In this document: positions 30,352 to 39,655 of the stretch, piece after piece
Numbering within the stretch: position 1 is the stretch's first letter
Layout: every line of letters begins with the position of its first letter
The notes under the pieces: model-generated
Database searches by the model: none
What the model saw: the letters and a program-made list of their open reading frames with translations, nothing else
What the model was told of the DNA's origin: nothing
Assembly (NCBI RefSeq): GCF_000711955.1
Contig: NZ_JONR01000014.1
Span: 87,028 to 151,027 of the forward strand
Length of the DNA stretch: 64,000 nucleotides
Origin: Nevskia soli DSM 19509
GTDB taxonomy: Bacteria; Pseudomonadota; Gammaproteobacteria; Nevskiales; Nevskiaceae
Direction of reading: 5' to 3'
Made by a program: the position numbers and the translations under genes

Positions 30352-30702
30352 TCAATCCGCCGCGTTGAAATTGCGCCACCAGCCGCCGCTGATGACGAAG
30401 CGCGGAAAGGTGACGAACTGCTCCGCGAGCACCCGCCGCACATAGTCGCGCGCATCGGCGAACGGCTGCGGCGGCGTGCCTTCCATCTCCTGGCCCTTGG
30501 CCTGCAGGAATAGCGAAGCAGCCATCAGGATGGCGCCGCCGAGCGCGTGTACCAGCCCGGCGAAGACCAGCGGCACCACGAAGTTCACCGCCCCGATCCA
30601 GAACAGCGGCACCGCCACGATCTTGATCAGCAGGTGGTTGCGGTTGCGGTGCGTGCCGTCGTAACGGCTCCACTGCCATTCCAGCAATTCGGAAAAGGTC
30701 AT
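30352..30702 (-). CDS. Mpo1-like (DUF962-type) membrane protein
   Basis: The 116-residue product carries YDGTHRNRNHLLIKIVAVPLFWIG near the N-terminus, resembling the DUF962/Mpo1 start (His and Asn residues before a hydrophobic hairpin), followed by two or three hydrophobic segments and a QAKGQEMEG motif. Yeast Mpo1 is an iron-dependent dioxygenase in fatty-acid alpha-oxidation; whether this bacterial protein has that activity is not known. It lies just downstream of queF on the same strand and converges with the preceding membrane-protein gene. Family assignment is moderate. Confidence 0.5.
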   Translation of the reverse strand: MTFSELLEWQWSRYDGTHRNRNHLLIKIVAVPLFWIGAVNFVVPLVFAGLVHALGGAILMAASLFLQAKGQEMEGTPPQPFADARDYVRRVLAEQFVTFPRFVISGGWWRNFNAAD

Positions 30703-30710
30703 GTGGTGAC

Positions 30711-31145
30711 TCAGACGCCGGGCGTCTGGCCGGCGCCGGTGGGGTCGACATGCCAGGCGGACGGCGGCAGCACCGTGCCGGTCTTCCAGCCGCGCCCGGC
30801 ATGCTCGGCCACCACGTGGGTGTAGATGCCGCCGCGCACGTTCCACACCGCGGTGAGGCGCATGAAGCGCGGCTTGGTGGCGGCGACGAGGTCGTCGAGG
30901 ATCTTGTTGGTCACCGCCTCGTGGAAGGCGCCCTCGTTGCGGAAGCTCCAGATGTAGAGCTTGAGCGACTTCAACTCGACGCAGGTCTTCTCCGCCACGT
31001 ACTCCAGGTACAGGGTGGCGAAATCCGGCTGGCCGGTCATCGGGCACAGGCAGGTGAATTCCGGCATGCGCATGCGGATGACGAAATCGCGGCCGGGGTT
31101 CGGATTGGGGAAGGTATCGAGTTTTTTGCTGGGTTTTGTTGCCAT
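30711..31145 (-). CDS. queF: NADPH-dependent 7-cyano-7-deazaguanine reductase (short form)
   Basis: QueF reduces preQ0 to preQ1 in queuosine synthesis. The 144-residue product is the short, unimodular type I form rather than the longer E. coli type. It has the catalytic cysteine in FTCLCPMTGQPDFA (Cys34, with Asp41 as proton donor) and the family motif YIWSFRNEGAFHE. ATG 31145 is the start; palindromic element copy B begins three bases upstream of it on the plus-strand map. With gluQ at 22.7 kb it indicates a queuosine modification pathway in this organism. Confidence 0.94.
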   Translation of the reverse strand: MATKPSKKLDTFPNPNPGRDFVIRMRMPEFTCLCPMTGQPDFATLYLEYVAEKTCVELKSLKLYIWSFRNEGAFHEAVTNKILDDLVAATKPRFMRLTAVWNVRGGIYTHVVAEHAGRGWKTGTVLPPSAWHVDPTGAGQTPGV

Positions 31146-31147
31146 AA

Positions 31148-31416
31148 CGGGGTCTGGTAGCGCTTATTTGGTCGCTGCGACGGCTTCTGTTTTCGTGCAG
31201 CGCAAGGAGAGAGGAGCGTAGTGTACTTAACGTACATAAGCGACGATCGACGCGGCGATGTGCGAAAACAGAAGCCGTCCCGAAGGGTTGCGCCCCAAAT
31301 TGCGCCATGCTGCGTTGTCGGCCTTGCCCATAGAGTCTATGGGCAAGCGGCCTCCGCCTTGCCTGGCGCAATTTGGGACTGCAACGCAGCGATCAAATAA
31401 GCGCCACCAGACCCCA
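31148..31416. repeat. Palindromic two-hairpin element, copy B (queF-smc)
   Basis: The 269-bp element is in the opposite orientation to copy A. Outer arms 31148-31179 and 31385-31416 pair at 29 of 32 positions. One inner hairpin has a perfect 16-bp stem (31180-31195 with 31263-31278). The other has a perfect 11-bp apex (31323-31333 with 31337-31347). The conserved blocks of copy A are present in complement at 31351-31365 and 31302-31319. The stem sequences differ from copy A, yet pairing is kept. It abuts the queF start codon, leaving queF without a separate upstream region. Confidence 0.88.
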
Positions 31417-31549
31417 TTTTGCCAATTTTGCCAGGGGGGCGGGGGCCGGCTGTTCACATGCCTGCAATCCTTTACACTAAGCCCTTTCCAGAACTCATGA
31501 CCTGGGCGGGCTTTTGCACCGCACAGGCCCCAACAATTCAAAGCCGTAA

Positions 31550-34500
31550 ATGCGCTTATCCGGAATCAAGCTCGCCGGGTTCAAATCCTTTGTTGACCCG
31601 AGCAGCCTGCCATTGCCCAGCAGGCTCACGTCCGTCGTCGGCCCCAATGGCTGCGGCAAGTCCAACATCATCGACGCGGTGCGCTGGGTGCTGGGCGAAA
31701 CCAGTATCAAGAACCTGCGCGGCACCGAGACCGAGGACGTCATCTTCAACGGCTCGCGCACGCGCAAGCCGGCCGGTCGCGCCAGCGTCGAGCTGCAGTT
31801 CGACAACAGCGACTTCCAGATCACCGGCCCCTATGCAGCCTACGCCGAAATCGCCGTCAAACGCGAGCTGACCCGCGACGGTGGTTCGCAGTACTACCTC
31901 AACGGCCAGAAGTGCCTGAAGCGTGACGTCACCGACCTGTTCCTCGGCACCGGCCTCGGCGGCAAGAACCAGTACGCCATCATCGAGCAGGGCATGGTCT
32001 CGCGCATGGTCGAGGCCAAGCCGGAAGAGCTGCGGCAATGGCTGGAGGAGGCGGCCGGCATCTCCAAGTACCGTGAGCGCCGCCGCGAAACCGAATCCCG
32101 CATCCGCCAGACCCGCGAAAACCTCTCGCGCCTCCAGGATTTGCAGGGCGAACTTACGGCAAGACTCGAAGTCTTGGCCAAGCAGGCCTCCAACGCCGAA
32201 AAGTACAAGCAATTCAAGGAAGAAGAGCGCAGGCTTAAAGCGGAAGTGCTGTTGCTGCGCCTGCGCGCCCTGGATGCCCAGGCGGTGGTGCAGGAAACCG
32301 CCATCACCGAGCACGAGCAGCAGCTCGAAGCCGCCCGTGCCGCCGTGGTCGCCGCCGAAGAAGCCCGCGGCGCCAATGAGGGCTCCGTGCGCGAGGCCGG
32401 CACCGCGCTGAATGCGGAGCAGGCGCAGGTCTACGAGGCCGAAGCCGCCCTGGCGCGCCAGGAACAGAACCTGGCCCATGCCCGCGAGATGAAGAACCTG
32501 CGGGTGCGCGAGCTGGAGCAGCTGGAAACGGCCCTGGCCGAATTGCAGCGCCGGCGCCAGCAGGAATTGCAGCGCCAGCAGGGCCTGACCGAGGCGGTCG
32601 GCGCGGCGCAGACCCGCGTTGCCGCCGCCGAGGAGCAGGAGCAGGAAGCCCAGTACCGCCTCGCCACGGCCGAGCAGACCCTGGTCGACGAGCAGGGATT
32701 GTGGGAGGAATTTTCACAGCGTTCGCAGGCGCCCTTGCTGGAAGCCGAAGGCGAACGCGTGCACGTGCAGGGCCTGGACCGCGCCCGCCAGCAGATCGAG
32801 GAGCGCCTGCGCCGCCTGCAGGGCGAGCGCGGCGGCCTCGATGCCAGCCCGATCCAGGCTTCGCTGGCCGACGCGGAAGCCGAACTGGCCACGCTCGACC
32901 AGGAACTGGGCGAAGCCCAGGCCAAGCTGCAGAACGCCGATCGTGAGCTGCAGGCCCTCCGCGACCAGCGCGCCGCGGTGGAAACCGCCCTGCACGAATC
33001 GCGGCAGGCGTTGCAGAGCGCCCGCGGCCGTTTCGCCTCGCTGGAGACCCTGCAGCAGGCCGCCCTGCGCGAGGACGATGCCGAACTGACCGGCTGGCTG
33101 CGCACCCATGACTGGGCGGAGCTGCCGCGCCTGGCCTCGGCGCTGCAGGTCGAAACCGGCTGGGAAGCCGCCGTCGAACACGTGCTCAGCGGCCTGTTGC
33201 AGGCGCCGCTGCTGCCGGACTGGAGCGAGATGCAGCGCGCCCAGCCGGTCGGCCCCAAGGCCGGCGCCCTGCTGCTCCACGGCGAAGCCGGATTCGCCGA
33301 GGAAGCCGGCACCCTGGCGGCCAAGGTCACCGGCCCCGCCGCCGTGCTGGACTGGCTGTCCCATATCCGCATCGCCGACAACGCCGAAGAGGCGATGCGC
33401 TTTGCCGCCAACCTCACTCCCGGCGGCTCGGTCATCACGCCGGACGGCGTCTGGCGCGGCCGTTCCTGGCTGCGCTACCCGCGCCTGGATCCGGCCCATT
33501 CCGGCGTCATCGCGCGCGGCCTGCTGCTGAAGCAGCTCAAGACCCAGGTCGAGGAACACACCCAGTCGGTGCAGACGCGCGAACAGGAGCTGAACGAACT
33601 GCGCGCGCGCCAGACGCAGATGGAGAACGAACGCCGCAGCCTGGTGGTGCGCACCGACCAGTCGCGCATGCGCCAGGCCCAGCGCATGGCCGAGCGCCAG
33701 GCCCAGGCCGTGCGCCTGGAGCAGACCGAATCGCGCCTGCGCGCCCTGACCCAGGAAATCGACGCCCTGGCGGCCCAGGCCAGCCAGCAGACGCAGGAGC
33801 TGGAAACCTCCCGCGCCCGCCTAGTCGGCCTGGAGGAAACCGCGCAGCGCCTGAACATCGAGCGCGGCGACCGCAATCGCGCCCTGGTGACGGCGCGCGA
33901 GGCCCTGCAGCAGGCCCGCGGCGCGGCCCAGACCGCCGCGCAGCAGCGCGGCCAGACCCAGGTGCAGCTCGCCGGCCACAACAGCGCCCTGGCGGCGGTG
34001 GAGCAGGCCCTGCGCTCCCTGGCCGAGCAGGTCGAAGTGGCGGAAACGCAGCGCAGCGCGCGCCGCGCGGCCGGCGAGGAGCTGGATACCCCCATCGCCG
34101 AGCAGACCGCCCAGGTCGAAGCGGCGCGCGACGCGGTGCAGACCGTGCGCGAGCGCCTGCGCCTGGCGCGCGACCGGCAGGTGGCGGCCGAAGCCGCCCT
34201 CGGCAACGCGGTACGTGCCGTGCATGCCGCCGAAGCCGCCAAGGAGGCCGCGCAGGAAGCCTTGCAGCGCCTGCGTCTGGAATTCGAGAACCTGCGCGCC
34301 CGCCGCGACGGTGTGGAAGCGCAGTTCGCCGAAACCGGCTATGGCCGCGCCGAGCTGGCGCCGGAACTGGACGAAAACGCCACGGCGACGGTGTGGGAAG
34401 AGAAGGTGGCGCAGATCGGCCGCCGCATCGACCGTCTCGGCGCCATCAACCTGGCGGCGATCCAGGAACTGGACGAGGGGCGCGAGCGCGAGGCCTACCT

Positions 34501-35071
34501 GATCGCGCAGCACGCCGACGTCAGCCAGGCCCTGACCACGCTGGAAGACGCGATGCGCAAGCTCGACAACGAGACGCAGGATCGCTTCAAGACCACCTTC
34601 GACAAGGTCAACGAGATCTTCAAGGCGCGCTTCCCGCAGCTGTTCGGCGGCGGCGAGGCCTATCTGGAGCTGACCGGCGACGACCTGCTGGAAACCGGCG
34701 TGCGTGTCATGGCCCGCCCGCCCGGCAAGCGCAACAGCTCGATCCAGATGCTGTCCGGCGGCGAGAAGGCGATGGTGGCCGTGGCCCTGCTGCTGGGCCT
34801 GTTCCAGCTCAACCCGGCACCGTTCTGCCTGATGGACGAAGTGGACGCGCCGATGGATGATGCGAATGTGGGCCGTTTCTGCGAAGTGGTACGCGAAATG
34901 GCGCAAAACGTTCAATTCATTATCATTACGCATAACAAGATCACCATGGAGCTGGCCGAGCACCTGCACGGCGTCACCATGCAGGAGCCGGGCGTGTCGC
35001 GCCTGGTAAGCGTGGACGTGCAGCAGGCCGTCCAGCTGGCGGGCCAGAACGAGGCTAGGGCTGAGGCGTGA
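31550..35071 (+). CDS. smc: Chromosome segregation protein SMC
   Basis: SMC is the ATPase of the SMC-ScpAB condensin that folds and segregates the chromosome. The 1173-residue product has the N-terminal ATPase half with Walker A GPNGCGKS (31-38), a long Glu/Gln/Ala/Arg-rich coiled coil (about 165-500), a hinge domain (about 515-665), the returning coil (to about 1010), and the C-terminal half with signature LSGGEKAM (1068 onward) and Walker B FCLMDEVDAPMDD. The partners ScpA and ScpB are encoded 6 kb downstream. The smc-zipA-ligA order is the gammaproteobacterial arrangement in lineages with SMC instead of MukB. Confidence 0.97.
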   Translation: MRLSGIKLAGFKSFVDPSSLPLPSRLTSVVGPNGCGKSNIIDAVRWVLGETSIKNLRGTETEDVIFNGSRTRKPAGRASVELQFDNSDFQITGPYAAYAEIAVKRELTRDGGSQYYLNGQKCLKRDVTDLFLGTGLGGKNQYAIIEQGMVSRMVEAKPEELRQWLEEAAGISKYRERRRETESRIRQTRENLSRLQDLQGELTARLEVLAKQASNAEKYKQFKEEERRLKAEVLLLRLRALDAQAVVQETAITEHEQQLEAARAAVVAAEEARGANEGSVREAGTALNAEQAQVYEAEAALARQEQNLAHAREMKNLRVRELEQLETALAELQRRRQQELQRQQGLTEAVGAAQTRVAAAEEQEQEAQYRLATAEQTLVDEQGLWEEFSQRSQAPLLEAEGERVHVQGLDRARQQIEERLRRLQGERGGLDASPIQASLADAEAELATLDQELGEAQAKLQNADRELQALRDQRAAVETALHESRQALQSARGRFASLETLQQAALREDDAELTGWLRTHDWAELPRLASALQVETGWEAAVEHVLSGLLQAPLLPDWSEMQRAQPVGPKAGALLLHGEAGFAEEAGTLAAKVTGPAAVLDWLSHIRIADNAEEAMRFAANLTPGGSVITPDGVWRGRSWLRYPRLDPAHSGVIARGLLLKQLKTQVEEHTQSVQTREQELNELRARQTQMENERRSLVVRTDQSRMRQAQRMAERQAQAVRLEQTESRLRALTQEIDALAAQASQQTQELETSRARLVGLEETAQRLNIERGDRNRALVTAREALQQARGAAQTAAQQRGQTQVQLAGHNSALAAVEQALRSLAEQVEVAETQRSARRAAGEELDTPIAEQTAQVEAARDAVQTVRERLRLARDRQVAAEAALGNAVRAVHAAEAAKEAAQEALQRLRLEFENLRARRDGVEAQFAETGYGRAELAPELDENATATVWEEKVAQIGRRIDRLGAINLAAIQELDEGREREAYLIAQHADVSQALTTLEDAMRKLDNETQDRFKTTFDKVNEIFKARFPQLFGGGEAYLELTGDDLLETGVRVMARPPGKRNSSIQMLSGGEKAMVAVALLLGLFQLNPAPFCLMDEVDAPMDDANVGRFCEVVREMAQNVQFIIITHNKITMELAEHLHGVTMQEPGVSRLVSVDVQQAVQLAGQNEARAEA

Positions 35072-35092
35072 CAAGGGCTGAGGCGTAAACAA

Positions 35093-35836
35093 ATGAGTCC
35101 ATTGCAGTGGGCGTTGCTGATTTTCGGGGTGGTGGCGGTCGTCGCCGTCTATCTCTATTCGCGCCGCGATCGCCGCGCCATGGAGGGCTCCAGCGAGCCG
35201 GATGAGCCCTTGCTGCCGCCGGCCAGGGCCAAGGATCGCCAGCTCGACATCTTCAACAGCGAGAACCAGCAGTTCGACGAATTCGGCGTGGGCAAGCCGC
35301 GCCGGGTGGCGCCGAGCTTCGACGCCGCCGGCAACGAGATGCCCGCCCCGGCCGCCGAAGGCGGCGCTGCGGCGCCGATCGGCGCCGCTTCGGCCAGGAA
35401 GACCCCGACGGTGGCGCCCCGCGCGCCGGTCAGCGAGAAGATCGTGTCGCTGCTCATCGCCGAGCGCGAGGGCACCCACATCCTCGGCGGCCAGATCCAC
35501 GATGCCCTGCGCGCCCAGCGGCTGGAATTCGGCGCGCGCCAGATCTATCACCGCATGCTCGGCACCGAGCCGGTATTCAGCGTCGCCAGCCTGCTCAAGC
35601 CGGGGCACCTGGATCCGGCCCAGGCCGACAGCTTCTCCACGCCCGGCCTGACCCTGTTCATGGTGCTGCCCGGCCCGCAGAAGCCGGCGGAGGCGATCAA
35701 GGACATGCTGACCACGGCCGAGCGTCTGGCCCGCGCGCTCAACGCCGAGGTCTATGACTCCAAGCGCAAGCCGCTGTCGCCCGGCGCCGCGCGCAACCTG
35801 CAGCTCGAAGTGGAAGCCTGGGCCGCGAACGGTTAG
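35093..35836 (+). CDS. zipA: Cell division protein ZipA
   Basis: ZipA tethers FtsZ to the inner membrane during septum formation. The 247-residue product has an N-terminal membrane anchor (residues 2-22), a short basic segment (YSRRDRR), a Pro/Ala-rich flexible linker (to about 110) and the C-terminal FtsZ-binding domain (VSEKIVSLLIAEREGTHILG, TPGLTLFMVLPGPQKP, AINAEVYDSKRKPL-like end). It lies 21 bases after smc and before ligA, the conserved context. The linker is shorter than in E. coli ZipA. Confidence 0.92.
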   Translation: MSPLQWALLIFGVVAVVAVYLYSRRDRRAMEGSSEPDEPLLPPARAKDRQLDIFNSENQQFDEFGVGKPRRVAPSFDAAGNEMPAPAAEGGAAAPIGAASARKTPTVAPRAPVSEKIVSLLIAEREGTHILGGQIHDALRAQRLEFGARQIYHRMLGTEPVFSVASLLKPGHLDPAQADSFSTPGLTLFMVLPGPQKPAEAIKDMLTTAERLARALNAEVYDSKRKPLSPGAARNLQLEVEAWAANG

Positions 35837-35878
35837 GTCTGTTCAGCGCTGGATGAATCACGCCCAGGGGGTAATGAC

Positions 35879-37939
35879 GTGACCGCTCCCGCCAAGCGCG
35901 CCGCCGAGCTGCGCCAGCAGCTGGACGAGGCGAACCACCGCTATTACGTTCTCGACGATCCGAGCCTGCCGGACGCCGAGTACGACCGGCTGTTCCGCGA
36001 ACTGCAGGAACTGGAAAGCCGGCACCCCGAGTTGCGCACCGCGGATTCGCCGACGCAGCGCGTCGGCGGCGCGGCGCTGAAGGAATTCGCGCCGGTCACG
36101 CACCGGCAGCCGATGCAGTCGCTCAACAACTGTTTCAGCGAGGAGGAACTGGGCGAGTTCGATCGCCGCGTGCGCGAGGGCCTGGGTCTGGAAACGGTCG
36201 AGTACGTGGCCGAGCCCAAGCTCGACGGGCTGGCGGTGTCGCTGATCTACGAGGACGGCGTGTTCGTGCAGGGCGCCACCCGCGGCGACGGCGAAACCGG
36301 CGAGGACATCACCGCCAACCTGCGCACCATCCGCCGGCTGCCGCTGTCCCTGCGGCAGGGCAAGAAGCATCCCGCACCGAAGATCATCGAGGTGCGCGGC
36401 GAGGTGTATCTGCCCCGCGCCGGCTTCGACCGGATGAACGCCGAGGCCGCGGCGAAAGGGGAGAAGCTGTACGTCAATCCGCGCAATGCCGCCGCCGGCT
36501 CGCTGCGCCAGCTCGATCCGAAGAATACCGCCGCGCGGCCCCTGGCCCTGTATGCCTATGCGGTCGGATTCCAGCAGGGCTGGACGCAGCCCAAGACCCA
36601 TCATGAAGTGCTGGCCCTGCTGCGCGAGTGGGGCTTCCCGGTTTCCGACCTGATCCAGGTGGTGCAGGGGCCCGCCGGCTGCCTGGCGTACTACCGGGAC
36701 ATGCAGGCGAAGCGTGCCGGCCTGGGTTTCGATATCGACGGCGTGGTCTACAAGCTAAATGACCTGGCCGGGCGCGATGAGCTGGGTTCGGTGTCGCGCG
36801 CGCCGCGCTGGGCCATCGCGCACAAGTTTCCCGCGGAAGAAGCGGTGACGCTGCTGGAGAACGTCGAATTCCAGGTCGGTCGCACCGGCACCCTGACGCC
36901 GGTGGCGCGGCTCAAGCCGGTATTCGTCGGCGGCGCCAACGTTTCCAACGCCACGCTGCACAACATGGACGAGGTCGAGCGCAAGGATGTGCGCATCGGC
37001 GATACGGTGATCGTGCGCCGCGCCGGCGACGTCATTCCCGAGGTCAAGGGTGTGGTGCTGGAGCGGCGTCCCCACCACGCGCGCAAGGTCGAGTTGCCGC
37101 TGACCTGTCCGGTGTGCGGCGGCCATGTCGAACGCGCCGAAGGCGAGGTGGCGGCGCGCTGCACCAACGGACTGTCCTGCCGCGCGCAGCTGCACGGCGC
37201 GCTGCAGCACTACGTCTCGCGCAAGGCGATGGACATCGAGGGTCTCGGCGAGAAACTGCTGGCGCAGTTGATCGATATCGGCCTGGTGCGGGCGCCGGCG
37301 GATATCTACAGCCTCGATGCGGAACAACTCGCTGCCCTGGAACGGATGGGCGAGAAGTCCGCCGAGAACGTGGTCGCGGCCGTCGAGAAGAGCAAGGACA
37401 GCCGCTTCGACCGCTTCCTCTACGCCCTCGGCATTCCGGATGTCGGCGAGACCACGGCGCGCGACCTGGCGCGGCATTTCGGCACGCTCGACGCGCTGAT
37501 CGAGGCGACGCAGCGCGATCTCCTCACCGAGGGCGACGAGGCGGTCAAGCCCAAGGACCGCTACCCCGAACTGCGCAAGGTTCCGGACGTGGGGCCGATC
37601 GTCGCCGCGCACCTGTGCCATTTCTTCGCCGAGCCGCGCAACCGCAAGGCGATCAAGGCATTGCTCGACGCCGGCATCCACTGGCCGCCACCCAAGGCCG
37701 CCGCCAGCGGCCCGCTCAGCGGCAAGACCCTGGTCATCACCGGCACCTTGCCGGGCATCAGCCGCGACGAGGCCGGCGCGCTGATCGAAGCCAATGGCGG
37801 CAAGGTTTCAGGGAGCATCTCCGCCAAGACCGATTACCTGCTGGCCGGCGAGGCCGCCGGCTCGAAGCTGGCCAAGGCCGAGAAGCTGGGGGTGCCGGTG
37901 ATCGACCTGGCCGGCCTGCGCGCCCTGATCGAGGGCTGA
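35879..37939 (+). CDS. ligA: NAD-dependent DNA ligase
   Basis: LigA seals nicks during replication and repair using NAD. The 686-residue product has domain Ia (YYVLDDPSLPDAEYD), the adenylation domain with nucleophile Lys114 in AEPKLDGLAVS, an OB fold, a Cys4 zinc finger (CPVCGGHVE with ARCTNGLSC), four helix-hairpin-helix motifs and a C-terminal BRCT domain (KTLVITGTLPGISRDEAGALI). It starts at GTG 35879 behind AGGGGG (35866-35871). A double hairpin follows the stop. Confidence 0.96.
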   Translation: MTAPAKRAAELRQQLDEANHRYYVLDDPSLPDAEYDRLFRELQELESRHPELRTADSPTQRVGGAALKEFAPVTHRQPMQSLNNCFSEEELGEFDRRVREGLGLETVEYVAEPKLDGLAVSLIYEDGVFVQGATRGDGETGEDITANLRTIRRLPLSLRQGKKHPAPKIIEVRGEVYLPRAGFDRMNAEAAAKGEKLYVNPRNAAAGSLRQLDPKNTAARPLALYAYAVGFQQGWTQPKTHHEVLALLREWGFPVSDLIQVVQGPAGCLAYYRDMQAKRAGLGFDIDGVVYKLNDLAGRDELGSVSRAPRWAIAHKFPAEEAVTLLENVEFQVGRTGTLTPVARLKPVFVGGANVSNATLHNMDEVERKDVRIGDTVIVRRAGDVIPEVKGVVLERRPHHARKVELPLTCPVCGGHVERAEGEVAARCTNGLSCRAQLHGALQHYVSRKAMDIEGLGEKLLAQLIDIGLVRAPADIYSLDAEQLAALERMGEKSAENVVAAVEKSKDSRFDRFLYALGIPDVGETTARDLARHFGTLDALIEATQRDLLTEGDEAVKPKDRYPELRKVPDVGPIVAAHLCHFFAEPRNRKAIKALLDAGIHWPPPKAAASGPLSGKTLVITGTLPGISRDEAGALIEANGGKVSGSISAKTDYLLAGEAAGSKLAKAEKLGVPVIDLAGLRALIEG

Positions 37940-37954
37940 TGCGCTTTCGCGGGT

Positions 37955-38018
37955 CGGGTTGAACGCAGTGAAACCCGGCGCTTCATGCCCCCGCCGGGAT
38001 TCGTTGCGCTCATCCCGG
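37955..38018. repeat. Paired hairpins between ligA and bolA
   Basis: Two successive stem-loops, CGGGTT/AACCCG (37955-37977) and CCGGGAT/ATCCCGG (37994-38018), have loops of similar composition (GAACGCAGTG, TCGTTGCGCT). They lie between two convergent genes, where such GC-rich extragenic palindromes often act as bidirectional transcript ends. Confidence 0.6.
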
Positions 38019-38046
38019 ACCACGGAAAATACGGAAGCTGCGGTAC

Positions 38047-38316
38047 CTAACCGTTGTCCGTGACTTCCTCGGGCGCCCGCGCCACGATCGACAGCGCATG
38101 GATCTCCTCGCGCATCTGCTCGCTCAACGCTTCGTACACCATGCGGTGGCGGGCGATCAGCGGCTTGCCGGCGAACGCCGGGCAGACGATGAACACGCGG
38201 AAGTGGCCGCCGTCGGCGTGGGCATGGCCGACATGCTTGTGCCCCTCGTCCTCGATCTCCAGCCGCAGCGGCTTGAGTTCGTCCTGCAGCTTCTGGCGGA
38301 TGCGTTCAACGCGCAT
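38047..38316 (-). CDS. bolA: BolA-family protein
   Basis: The 89-residue product has the BolA fold: an N-terminal helix (RVERIRQKLQDELKP), the LEIEDEGHKHVGHAHADGGHFRVFIVCP core with the His used to bind [2Fe-2S] with monothiol glutaredoxins, and the LIARHRMVYEALSEQMREEIHALSI helix. BolA proteins link iron-sulfur handling, morphology and stress. It could be BolA or the paralogue IbaG; the GHAHADGGHF motif fits BolA. It overlaps yciB by 11 bases on the same strand, so the two are translationally linked. Confidence 0.88.
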   Translation of the reverse strand: MRVERIRQKLQDELKPLRLEIEDEGHKHVGHAHADGGHFRVFIVCPAFAGKPLIARHRMVYEALSEQMREEIHALSIVARAPEEVTDNG

Positions 38317-38854
38317 GGTCTTTTTCCGGATCGGACTCCAGGTAGCGCGCCAGGAACGGCGCCTGCATCAACATGAATACCACCGGCAGGAATACCGAGG
38401 CAAGCTTGAACTTGACCCAGAACGCCTCGCTGAAATTCTGCGCGATGTACAGGTTCACCGCGGCCAGCAGCAGGAAGTAGATCACCCAGGCGAGGTTGAG
38501 GCGGCGCCAGACCGCGTCCGGCAACTTGAGGGCCTCCTGCGGGATGCGCGCCAGCAGCACCTTGTCGCCGATGAAATGGCTGGCCAGCAGGGCCGCGGCG
38601 AAGAATACGTAGACCAGGCTGAACTTGAGCTTGATGAATTCCGGATTGTGCAGGTAGATGGTCATCCCGCCGAATACCGCCGCCATGATTGCCGTGACCA
38701 GTTGCATCTTCTGCACCTTGCCGGTGCGCAGCCAGGAGATCGCTACCACGGCAAAGCAGGTGACGATCAGCACGCCTGTAGCGACATAGATGCCGCGCAG
38801 GAAATAGGCGGCGCCGAACAGGACGATGGGCAGCAGGTCGATCAATGCATTCAT
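38306..38854 (-). CDS. yciB: Inner-membrane septation protein YciB (IspZ family)
   Basis: YciB is a conserved membrane protein linked to cell-envelope synthesis and septation. The 182-residue product has about five transmembrane segments and the family motifs YFLRGIYVATGVLIV, MTIYLHNPEFIKLK and FWVKFKLASVFLPVVFMLMQ. It lies upstream of bolA on the minus strand and diverges from yciO. The length matches E. coli YciB (179). No defect is seen. Confidence 0.92.
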   Translation of the reverse strand: MNALIDLLPIVLFGAAYFLRGIYVATGVLIVTCFAVVAISWLRTGKVQKMQLVTAIMAAVFGGMTIYLHNPEFIKLKFSLVYVFFAAALLASHFIGDKVLLARIPQEALKLPDAVWRRLNLAWVIYFLLLAAVNLYIAQNFSEAFWVKFKLASVFLPVVFMLMQAPFLARYLESDPEKDHAR

Positions 38855-38953
38855 GGGGCGATTATATCTACCGTCAATGGAAAATCAGGCAAGTGCCGCT
38901 GGTCAGATGACGCTTGCGATCACCTGGATTCAATAATCTGCGAAAATTACCGG

Positions 38954-39589
38954 ATGTCCGCTGAATGGCTGGAACTTCATCCGATCGATCCGCAGAAGCG
39001 CTGGCTGCAGCGCGCGGCGGACCGCGTTCGCGCGGGTGACGTGATCGCCTATCCCACCGATTCCTGTTACGCCCTGGGCTGTCATCTGGGCGACAAGGAT
39101 GCGGCGGAGCGCATCCGCAGGATCCGCCAGTTCGACAAGCACCACATGTTCACCCTGGTGTGCCGCGACCTGTCGGAGATCGCCACCTACGCGCGGGTCG
39201 ACAACTGGCAATACCGCCTGCTCAAGGCGCTGACACCGGGGCCGTACACCTTCATCCTGGAAGGCTCGCGCGAATTGCCCCGCCGCTTGGTCCACGAGAA
39301 GCGCAAGACCATCGGCATCCGCGTGCCGGAGCACAAGGTGACCCAGGCCCTGCTGGAGCTGCTGAACGAGCCCCTGATGAGCTGCACCCTGCAATTCCCG
39401 GACGCCGAGGAGCCGGTGAGCGACCCGAACGACTACCGCGCCGAGCTGGAACACCAGGTCGACCTGGTGCTGGACGGCGGCCCCTGCGGCCTGCAGCCGA
39501 CCACGGTGATCGACCTGACCGGGGACGCCCCGGTGCTGGTGCGGCAGGGTCGGGGGGATGTATCGGGCCTGGGGCTGGCCGAAGCCTGA
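38954..39589 (+). CDS. yciO: YciO/Sua5-like protein
   Basis: The 211-residue product has the YrdC/Sua5 fold: DVIAYPTDSCYALGCHLGD near residue 32, DKHHMFTLVCRDLSEIATYA, the LTPGPYTFILEGSRELPRR nucleotide-binding segment and RKTIGIRVPEH. TsaC/Sua5 enzymes make threonylcarbamoyl-AMP for t6A in tRNA, but YciO is a separate clade whose activity on tRNA is debated. It starts the yciO-M50-trpS-scpA-scpB-rluB block that matches part of the E. coli yci neighbourhood. Confidence 0.9.
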   Translation: MSAEWLELHPIDPQKRWLQRAADRVRAGDVIAYPTDSCYALGCHLGDKDAAERIRRIRQFDKHHMFTLVCRDLSEIATYARVDNWQYRLLKALTPGPYTFILEGSRELPRRLVHEKRKTIGIRVPEHKVTQALLELLNEPLMSCTLQFPDAEEPVSDPNDYRAELEHQVDLVLDGGPCGLQPTTVIDLTGDAPVLVRQGRGDVSGLGLAEA

Positions 39590-39642
39590 AACCCGGCTTG
39601 GCCGCGGCGCCCTTTGTGCCGGATTTATGACCGCCCGGACGG

Positions 39643-39655
39643 TATAATCGATCGA
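39643..39655 (+). promoter_or_regulatory. Consensus -10 six bases before an ATG (probable leaderless start)
   Basis: A perfect TATAAT at 39643-39648 is separated from the M50 protease ATG at 39655 by only CGATCG. Transcription would be expected to begin at or next to the A of the start codon, giving a leaderless mRNA. No Shine-Dalgarno sequence exists upstream. A convincing -35 is not seen. Confidence 0.5.

Noticed and set aside
30703..31371. An N-terminal extension of the DUF962-like gene through queF
   Set aside because: The frame runs across queF in another phase and through element copy B; similarity begins at ATG 30702.
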